DNA from: Dehalococcoidia bacterium
GTDB taxonomy: Bacteria; Chloroflexota; Dehalococcoidia; JAENJB01
DNA: 45,218 nt
Assembly: GCA_016844565.1 (NCBI GenBank)
Contig: JAENJB010000001.1
Coordinates: 1 to 45,218, forward strand
Direction of reading: 5' to 3'
Positions within the stretch are counted from its first letter, which is position 1; each line of letters starts with the position of its first letter. The position numbers were made by a program, and so were the translations under genes. The notes below the pieces were generated by a model that had not been told where the DNA came from, ran no database searches, and worked only from the letters and a program-made list of their open reading frames with translations. This document shows, piece by piece, positions 39,857 to 45,218 of this stretch.

Positions 39857-41584
39857 CTGAAAGCAGAAGCGAAGGTTACCTTTCTTGACGCCAAGAAGGT
39901 AACCTTTATTCTTGTCACCGCCTTCGTCGTCATCCTGGCGGTGATACCCGTTTTCTTCCTCCTGTGGGACAGTTTCAAAGACGTCCAAGTCGGCAACCTC
40001 CTTGACCTCAGCCTCAACAATTTCACGCTCAAGAACTTCCGTGTGGCCTTTGCCGACCCCAGAACGCCGGCGATGATCGGTAATAGTCTCATCTTCGCCT
40101 TCGGGGCTATGGCGGTGGCCTTCGTCTTCGGAGGCGTTATTGCCTTTCTGGTAGAGCGGACCAACACCCCCTTCAGAAATTTCATTTACGGATTGATGTA
40201 CATCCCCCTGGTCATGCCCAGCATGCTCAAGGCCATCGCCTGGATCCTGCTCCTCAGCCCTACTATCGGATGGTTCAACAAGGTGTGGTTCCTCTTCGGA
40301 TTCACCCAGCCGCTGTTCAACGCCTATTCCGTGCCGGCCATGTTCTGGGTAGAGGGACTGTCCATGGCGCCACTCACCTTCCTACTCCTCGGCGCCGCCC
40401 TCCGGGCCATGGACCCCTCCCTTGAGGAAGCGGCCTTCACCGCCGGGGCCAGCAAGCCTGTCACCCTCTACCGGATCACCTTCAGGCTGATGACCCCCGC
40501 CCTCGCGGGCATAGCCCTCCTGCAGTTTATCCGCGGGCTGGAGGCCTTCGAGGTGCCCCTGATGATGGGAGCCGGGCAGGGGCTCATGGTCTTCAGTACC
40601 AATATCTATATGAGTATGCGGGAGATGTTTCCCCCGGCCTACGGAGAGGCCTTCGTCTCCAGCCTGGCCCTCATCGCCCTCAGCGTAATAGGCTTGGTCC
40701 TGTACCAGCGGGCCATGAGTGGGGCGGAGCGCTATGCCACCATCACCGGCAAGGGATACCGTCCCCGGCTGATGGACCTCGGGCGGTGGCGGCGGGCGGC
40801 GGGGGCGTTCATACTCTTCTTCCTCTTGGTGGCCGTGATACTGCCGTTCTTCGTCCTCCTCTGGGCCTCCTTCTTGCCGTACTATCAGCTACCCTCAGCA
40901 GAGGCCCTGAGCCTGTTCACCTGGAAGAACTACCGCTTTCTTCTGAGCCGGCCGGAGTTCCTCTTGACGCTGAAGAATACGGCCATCCTGGGCGTAATCG
41001 TCGCCGGCGGCGGCATGCTGCTGGCGACCCTCATCTCCTGGATGGTGGTCCGGTTGAAAGTGAAGGGCGCCAGGCTCCTGGACGCCCTGGTATTCATACC
41101 ATACGCCTTGCCGGGCATAGCCATCGGGTTCAGCTATATGATCTTTTTCCTGATGTTCCCCAACCCCATCTACGGGACGATATGGATTCTGGTGCTGGTT
41201 TACCTGGTCAGATTCCTGCCCATGGGGACGCGCTTCACCCATGCCGGCCTGGCACAAATAAAGGCCGAGCTGGAGGAAGCCGCCAGCACCAGCGGGGCCG
41301 GTCTTTTCACTATCATGCGCCGCATAATCATACCCCTCATGCTTCCTTCTTTGATCGCCGGAGCGCTGTACCTGCTCATCCTCAGCATGAAGGTGTTGTC
41401 CATGGCGGCGGTCCTGTACACCGCCCAGTCCCTGATTTTGCCGGTGCTTCTTTTCACCCTGTGGAGGGATGGCAGCATACCGTTGACCGGCGCCCTTTCC
41501 GTACTGATGGTACTTGTGCTCTCAGGCCTGACCATCCTGTCCCGCAAGCTGGCCCAGCGCCGGGGCATGGTGGCTGAAGCATGA
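39857..41584 (+). CDS. fused two-domain ABC permease (FbpB/ThiP-like), probable CTG start
   Basis: A 575-residue inner-membrane permease with two complete BPD_transp_1 units and about 12 helices. The cytoplasmic EAA loops are LEEAAFTAGASKPVTLYRIT in the first half and LEEAASTSGAGLFTIMRRI in the second, which dock the ATPase. The frame has a stop (TAG 39839-39841) just upstream, and no ATG, GTG or TTG until GTG 39941, which would cut off most of helix 1. CTG 39857 has GGAGGG at 39845-39850, six bases away, so it is the likely start. It serves the binding protein at 38561; the ATPase must be encoded elsewhere. Confidence 0.9.
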   Translation: MKAEAKVTFLDAKKVTFILVTAFVVILAVIPVFFLLWDSFKDVQVGNLLDLSLNNFTLKNFRVAFADPRTPAMIGNSLIFAFGAMAVAFVFGGVIAFLVERTNTPFRNFIYGLMYIPLVMPSMLKAIAWILLLSPTIGWFNKVWFLFGFTQPLFNAYSVPAMFWVEGLSMAPLTFLLLGAALRAMDPSLEEAAFTAGASKPVTLYRITFRLMTPALAGIALLQFIRGLEAFEVPLMMGAGQGLMVFSTNIYMSMREMFPPAYGEAFVSSLALIALSVIGLVLYQRAMSGAERYATITGKGYRPRLMDLGRWRRAAGAFILFFLLVAVILPFFVLLWASFLPYYQLPSAEALSLFTWKNYRFLLSRPEFLLTLKNTAILGVIVAGGGMLLATLISWMVVRLKVKGARLLDALVFIPYALPGIAIGFSYMIFFLMFPNPIYGTIWILVLVYLVRFLPMGTRFTHAGLAQIKAELEEAASTSGAGLFTIMRRIIIPLMLPSLIAGALYLLILSMKVLSMAAVLYTAQSLILPVLLFTLWRDGSIPLTGALSVLMVLVLSGLTILSRKLAQRRGMVAEA

Positions 41585-41603
41585 GGCCAGGCAGCCTACT
41601 CCT

Positions 41604-41680
41604 TGTCATTGCGAGCGAAGCAATCTCCTAACATGCCTGATGAGATGGCCCCGCCCGTCTACGGCATGCTCGCAGTGACA
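41604..41680. repeat. family A repeat, short diverged copy
   Basis: TGTCATTGCGAGCGAAGCAATC at one end and GCTCGCAGTGACA at the other. It is the shortest full copy, about 77 nt. Confidence 0.75.
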
Positions 41681-41714
41681 GATTCTTCTGGCTAAGAAAC
41701 CTCAGTACACCCTC

Positions 41715-41743
41715 TTGTCAAAGTGGAATCTTAGATGTAGAAT
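41715..41743 (+). promoter_or_regulatory. promoter of the zinc-ribbon gene
   Basis: TTGTCA (41715-41720), 17-nt spacer, TAGAAT (41738-41743); both hexamers match five of six. It predicts an untranslated leader of about 118 nt. Confidence 0.75.
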
Positions 41744-41763
41744 ACGTGATGGTGGTTTCGGTT

Positions 41764-41868
41764 TAGGTTATCACATGCTTGGTAACATCTGCTTGATCCT
41801 GCACAAGGCTGGATGACCGTAACACGAACCAACTATTTTAACCTACCAAAGAAGAGGAGGTCATCCAG
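41764..41868 (+). promoter_or_regulatory. structured 5' leader, candidate cis-acting RNA
   Basis: CTGGATGACC (41809-41818) is perfectly complementary to GGTCATCCAG (41859-41868), which includes the end of the ribosome-binding site and the first base of the GTG start. TAGGTTA (41764-41770) complements TAACCTA (41839-41845). The arms interleave, so the two helices must be a pseudoknot or alternative folds. This predicts control of translation initiation. Confidence 0.5.
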
Positions 41869-42179
41869 TGGCTTTTCAGGACAAGTCGCTCCAGTGCGCC
41901 GATTGCGGGGCCAGCTTCAGCTTCACCTCAGGGGAACAGGAATTCTTTGCCTCCAAGGGTTACACTAACGAGCCCAAGCGATGCCCCACGTGCCGGCAGT
42001 CGCGGAGGGCGGATAGGGGTGGCGGCACCAGCTCCGGCTCGGGTTTCAGGTCCCAACGCCAGATGTTCCCGGCCGTATGCGGCGGATGTGGCAAAGAGAC
42101 CGAAGTCCCGTTCGAGCCTCGCGATGGCAGGCCGGTATACTGCAGCGACTGCTACAGCAAGAACAAACCTAGCAGGTAG
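41868..42179 (+). CDS. zinc-ribbon protein with two CxxC...CxxC units
   Basis: A 103-residue protein. Unit 1: LQCADCGASFSF and KRCPTCRQSRR; unit 2: AVCGGCGKETEVPF and VYCSDCYSKNK. Each unit is a CxxC plus CxxC zinc ribbon of the kind often annotated as probable zinc-binding domain (CXXC-20-CXXC type) in Chloroflexota. A Gly/Ser-rich basic linker (about 45-63) joins them, suggesting nucleic-acid binding. GTG start with GAGGAGG upstream. Its own promoter, long leader and pairing of the start region suggest regulated, perhaps temperature- or self-controlled, translation. Confidence 0.85.
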   Translation: MAFQDKSLQCADCGASFSFTSGEQEFFASKGYTNEPKRCPTCRQSRRADRGGGTSSGSGFRSQRQMFPAVCGGCGKETEVPFEPRDGRPVYCSDCYSKNKPSR

Positions 42180-42299
42180 ACAAGCAGTTTCATCTGAAGG
42201 ACACGCGAGGGGTTGCCCGTCAGCCCCTCTTCATCTTCTCTCCGCCACTGCTACGGAAGGGACTCACTTTCCGAAGTGTTTCAGTCCTATCCTGAGGTG

Positions 42300-42533
42300 A
42301 TGTTGCGCCGTCTTTCCGTTGAGGAAGCTCTTCCCAGGATGGAGCAGTTTCTCGATGAGGCCTTCATAGGCGGGTTGAGATGCGTGTGCGTCATCCATGG
42401 CAAGGGAACGGGCACCCTCAGGAGCGTTGTTCGCGAGAGACTCTCCCATCATCCGCTGGTCAGCTCATACCGCGCCGGTCTTGATGGGGAGGGTGGTGTG
42501 GGGGTAACCATCGTGGACCTGGTGGAGAAATAG
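42300..42533 (+). CDS. stand-alone Smr (MutS2 C-terminal) domain protein, possibly a remnant
   Basis: About 77 residues. MLRRLSVEEALPRMEQFLDEA, then IHGKGTGTLRSVVRERL and HHPLVSSYRAGLDGEGGVGV, match the Smr domain of MutS2, a DNA/RNA nicking or binding domain. HGKGTG is intact. The N-terminal LDLRG motif of the family appears as MLRRL, so the usual acidic residue is lost. The start is unclear: ATG 42300, GTG 42297 or an upstream TTG at 42213 without good support. It may be a functional small Smr protein or a fragment of an old mutS2. Confidence 0.65.
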   Translation: MLRRLSVEEALPRMEQFLDEAFIGGLRCVCVIHGKGTGTLRSVVRERLSHHPLVSSYRAGLDGEGGVGVTIVDLVEK

Positions 42534-42564
42534 CGGACCCCGTGCCTTAGACTGTTTGTCAACA

Positions 42565-42623
42565 CCGTTCGCCCTGAGCTTGTCGAAGGGCCGTTCATGG
42601 TTCGACAGGCTCACCACGAACGG
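42565..42623. repeat. family D repeat with inverted arms
   Basis: CCGTTCG (42565-42571) and CGAACGG (42617-42623) enclose CCCTGAGCTTGTCGAAGGG and TTCGACAGGCTCA. This is the family D arm in both orientations. Confidence 0.85.
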
Positions 42624-42660
42624 CCTGTGAAGAAGTTGCTAAACAGCCAATGCCCTTTGT

Positions 42661-42690
42661 TTGAAGGGCTTTCCCCCGCTGGGCTATAAT
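42661..42690 (+). promoter_or_regulatory. promoter of tRNA-His and possibly the Mo enzyme
   Basis: TTGAAG (42661-42666), 18-nt spacer, perfect TATAAT (42685-42690). Start near 42697, about 19 nt before the tRNA. No terminator separates the tRNA from the gene at 42849. Confidence 0.7.
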
Positions 42691-42715
42691 GGGCCCGGTT
42701 TTTCTGCTGCCTCAT

Positions 42716-42793
42716 GGTGGGCGTAGCCCAGAGGCTTAAGGCGCCAGGTTGTGGCCCTGGAGATCGAGGGTTCGAATCCCTTCGCCCACCCCA
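42716..42793 (+). tRNA. tRNA-His (anticodon GTG) with G-1 and encoded CCA
   Basis: Acceptor GTGGGCG (42717-42723) pairs with CGCCCAC (42783-42789). The extra G-1 at 42716 faces C73 at 42790, as required for tRNA-His. CCA is encoded at 42791-42793. Anticodon stem CCAGG/CCTGG encloses TTGTGGC; anticodon GTG is at 42751-42753. T arm GAGGG TTCGAAT CCCTT is present. Confidence 0.96.
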
Positions 42794-42848
42794 TTTTCCT
42801 CCTCCGTATGCCACGATATATCTCGATGTGCAGGGAAGGACGGGAGCG

Positions 42849-44957
42849 ATGCGACCAGAGGTCATCAGGACCAACTGCGGGATGTGTCATGGCGGCTGCG
42901 GCGTGCTGGCCCATGTGACCGGCGGGAAGCTGGTCAAGGTTGAAGGAGACCCCGATTGCCCCGCCAGCAGGGGAGCCTTATGCCCCCAGGGGCTATCCGC
43001 CACTCAGTACGTTTATCACCCAGACCGCCTGAAGCACCCGATGAAGCGGGTGGGGCAGAGAGGGGAAGGGAAATGGGAGCGGATATCCTGGGAGGAGGCC
43101 CTGGCCACGATAGCGGGGAAGCTGAGTGAGGTCAGGGAGAAGTACGGGCCGCTGGGCCTGGCGGTCTGCGGCGGGACGGGTAGGCCTGTCAGCTCTCAGT
43201 TGAGACGTTTTTCGAACATCTGGGGCACTCCGAACAGCCTCGGCACCGCCCACAACTGCATGTACCCCACGGTGGCGACCAACCATATCACCTACGGGAA
43301 CAACCATTCAGCCGATATGGAGAACTCCAGTTGCATCGTCAACTGGACGTTCAAGCTGCCTGCCCACCAGGGCACCGGTCGGAAGGCGTTAAACTTCATC
43401 CGCGGACTCAAGAAAGGGGCGAAGGTCATCTCCGTCGACCCCTACCTCTCCCCCCTGGCCGCCAAGAGCGATATCTGGCTCCAGATAAGGCCGGGCACCG
43501 ATTGCGCCATGGCGCTAGCCTGGCTGAATGAAATCATCAAAGGGCGCCTGTACGACCGGGAGTTTGTCGATAAGTGGACCTTCGGCTTCGACAGGCTAGC
43601 GGAGCATGTGGAAAGGTTCACCCCGGAGTGGGCGGAGCAGGTCACCTGGGTCCCCGCCGCCAGCATCAGGCAGGCGGCCCGCCTTTACGCCTCCAGCCGG
43701 CCGGCATCGATACATTCCCGGGTGGCCTGGGAGTTCGGGACCAACTCCACTAATACGGGGCGGAGCATCTATTTCCTGCCGGCGGTCACCGGCAACATCG
43801 ACACACCAGGCGGCAACATATTCTGGGAGGAGCCGCTGAGCCCCCAGCAACGCCTCGGCGTGGCCATGAAACCCGAGGACTGGAGCAAGGCGGTGGGCAA
43901 TTTCCCCCTGATCAACCGGGTACGCCCGGTGGCACGGCATGCGGGGTTCAGGGCCATGTTGACCGGCGAGCCTTATCCCATCAAGGCTTTGATGGTGCAT
44001 GCCAGCAATCCTATCGTCACCGGCGAGAACCCCAGGGGACTCATCTACGAGGCGATGATGAAGTTGGACTTCATCTCGGTGATGGATGTTTTCATGACGC
44101 CGACGGCCGAGCTGGCCGACATCGTGCTGCCGGCTTCTACCCCCTTTGAAAGGGACAACCTGCACGTGCCCAGCGGCCCCGACAGCTACGTGCCTCCCAC
44201 CCTGTGCGCCGCTCCGAAGGTGATAGAGCCGCTATGGGAGGCGAGACACGACGTGGAGGTCTTCATCGAGGTGCTCAAGAGGGTGGGCCTGAGCTACGGA
44301 GCGGAGTGTGTTGACGAGTACCTGGATGTGTCGCTTAAGCCAATAGGGCTTAACTTCGCGCAGCTCAAGGAAATGGGATGGGTGTCCAGACCGCAGGAGT
44401 GGAAGAAGTACGAGCGCGGCCTGTTGCGGCCGGATAACAAGCCCGGGTTCAATACGCCCTCGGGAAAGGTGGAGTTCTACTCCAGAGAGCTGGAGAAGTT
44501 GAAGCTCGACCCCCTGCCCGTCCACAAGGAGCCTCCGGAGAGTCCGGTGAGCACCCCCGAGCTGCTGGAGAGCTATCCCCTGGTGCTGACCACAGGCATC
44601 AGAAGTCCAGTCTTTTTCCATACGCAGTACCGTCAGTTGCCTTGGACCCGGGAGATTCACAGCGAGCCCAGGGTGAGGATAAACACGGAGACCGCCGCGA
44701 AGTTTGGCATAGAGAACAACGACTGGGTCTGGATTGAATCGCCGCGCGGCCGGTGCCGGCAGAGGGCGCTGCTCACGACCGGGATGGACCCGCGTGTGGT
44801 ACTGGCGGAGCATGGCTGGTGGTTCCCGGAGAGTCCGGGAGCGGAGCACGGGGCGTGGGAGGCCAACATCAACCTGCTGACGGACAGCGAACACCACGAC
44901 CCGGGGCTGGGCTCCACCCCGATGCGGAGCCTGTTGTGCAGGGTGTACAAGGCCTAG
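42849..44957 (+). CDS. molybdopterin (bis-MGD) oxidoreductase, DMSO reductase family
   Basis: A 702-residue catalytic subunit. The N-terminal [4Fe-4S] ligands are C10, C13, C17 and C45 (NCGMCHGGCGV and ALCPQG). The likely Mo ligand is C137 in AHNCMYPT. VISVDPYLSPLAAKSDIWL and RPGTDCAMALAWL bind one pterin, VMDVFMTPTAELADIVLPAS and NTPSGKVEFYS the rest. The C-terminal domain has VRINTETAAKFGIENNDWV. There is no Tat signal, so it is cytoplasmic, and no electron-transfer or membrane subunit follows in the window. It may act on a sulfur, nitrogen, carbon or arsenic compound; a hydratase is not excluded. ATG 42849 with GGGAG; 55 nt after tRNA-His. Confidence 0.92.
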   Translation: MRPEVIRTNCGMCHGGCGVLAHVTGGKLVKVEGDPDCPASRGALCPQGLSATQYVYHPDRLKHPMKRVGQRGEGKWERISWEEALATIAGKLSEVREKYGPLGLAVCGGTGRPVSSQLRRFSNIWGTPNSLGTAHNCMYPTVATNHITYGNNHSADMENSSCIVNWTFKLPAHQGTGRKALNFIRGLKKGAKVISVDPYLSPLAAKSDIWLQIRPGTDCAMALAWLNEIIKGRLYDREFVDKWTFGFDRLAEHVERFTPEWAEQVTWVPAASIRQAARLYASSRPASIHSRVAWEFGTNSTNTGRSIYFLPAVTGNIDTPGGNIFWEEPLSPQQRLGVAMKPEDWSKAVGNFPLINRVRPVARHAGFRAMLTGEPYPIKALMVHASNPIVTGENPRGLIYEAMMKLDFISVMDVFMTPTAELADIVLPASTPFERDNLHVPSGPDSYVPPTLCAAPKVIEPLWEARHDVEVFIEVLKRVGLSYGAECVDEYLDVSLKPIGLNFAQLKEMGWVSRPQEWKKYERGLLRPDNKPGFNTPSGKVEFYSRELEKLKLDPLPVHKEPPESPVSTPELLESYPLVLTTGIRSPVFFHTQYRQLPWTREIHSEPRVRINTETAAKFGIENNDWVWIESPRGRCRQRALLTTGMDPRVVLAEHGWWFPESPGAEHGAWEANINLLTDSEHHDPGLGSTPMRSLLCRVYKA

Positions 44958-44960
44958 TGC

Positions 44961-45115
44961 TCTGTCATTACCCCGAAAATAGCCACTTCTGGCACGTCCT
45001 GTCATGGCGAGCCCATCCTGACCTGTCGGTAGGGCGAAGCAATCTCTGAGCCACTAGTACCGTATGAGATTGCTTCGGGCTTCGCCCTCGCAATGACGAC
45101 AACTGCGGCGGGGCT
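44961..45115. repeat. family A repeat with extended flanks (right edge)
   Basis: The core is 45000-45098. The 5' flank ATAGCCACTTCTGGCACG matches that of the copy at 18182-18330, and ACAACTGCGGCGGGGCTA after the core matches the unit before cbiG. There is no gene between 44958 and the window end. Confidence 0.85.
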
Positions 45116-45176
45116 ACCTTCATCCTTCATGATGCTGGCTGCAAACCAGAATGGTGGATTTTCACGAAAACACATT

Positions 45177-45218
45177 CTCTCCCCCTTCAGGGGAGAACGA
45201 GTTGGAGTGAGGGGTAAG
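45177..45218. repeat. family C CT/GA-rich repeat (cut by window edge)
   Basis: CTCTCCCCCTTCAGGGGAG, then GAACGAGTTGGAGTGAGGGG. It continues beyond the window. Confidence 0.65.

Overview
The window is GC-rich bacterial DNA, gene-dense on both strands. It most resembles an anaerobic Chloroflexota genome of the Dehalococcoidia type. That is an inference from gene content: an oxygen-independent cobalamin operon, bacterial Elp3, an ApgM-type proposed homoserine kinase beside lysC, RtcB with archease, a Mo-bisMGD enzyme, several nitroreductase/flavin proteins and type IV pilus machinery. No rRNA or marker tree is available here.

Layout. 1-823: 5' part of a flavoprotein running off the left edge. 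1105-8070: signalling/motility block (small HTH protein, solute-binding protein, 1057-residue sensor kinase, receiver, receiver-HD-GYP, PilT). 8174-8920: nitroreductase. 9052-16657: promoter, cobalamin riboswitch, intrinsic terminator, then cbiX-cbiC fusion, cbtB, cbtA, cbiD, cbiE, cbiL, cbiF, cbiG, cbiH. 16769-21295: lipoprotein, MBL hydrolase, enoyl-CoA hydratase, YugP protease, MazG; tRNA-Pro(CGG) overlaps the mazG end. 21644-25423: apgM-like gene, lysC, SemiSWEET, sugar nucleotidyltransferase. 25420-29486: Nfu, flavoprotein, a Trm9-like methyltransferase divergent from elp3, second nitroreductase. 29938-34950: archease-rtcB, hicBA, small exported protein, CAP-domain protein, double GNAT. 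35188-38379: uvrA and a 46-residue zinc-ribbon protein. 38561-41584: binding protein and fused permease of a Fe3+/thiamine-type ABC importer without an ATPase gene. 41868-44957: zinc-ribbon protein with a structured leader, Smr-domain protein, tRNA-His(GTG), molybdopterin oxidoreductase.

The most striking non-gene structure is a set of interspersed palindromic repeats. Family A (ends GTCATTGCGAG / CTCGCAATGAC, about 80-140 nt) and family B (GTCATTCTGAG-type) fill most intergenic gaps; family C is CT/GA-rich; family D is a CCTTCGACAGGCTCAGG-type arm. Pieces of families A and D are read through in frame inside cbiG and cbiD, so repeat DNA has become protein sequence in two enzymes of one operon. 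Family A copies also split the cbi operon and the ABC-importer operon.

Other points for follow-up: two likely CTG start codons, an internal lysC start predicting a separate regulatory subunit, a four-run G-tract just before the mazG ribosome-binding site, a mutually exclusive or pseudoknotted leader before the zinc-ribbon gene, and an Elp3/Trm9-like pair suggesting a two-step wobble-uridine modification.
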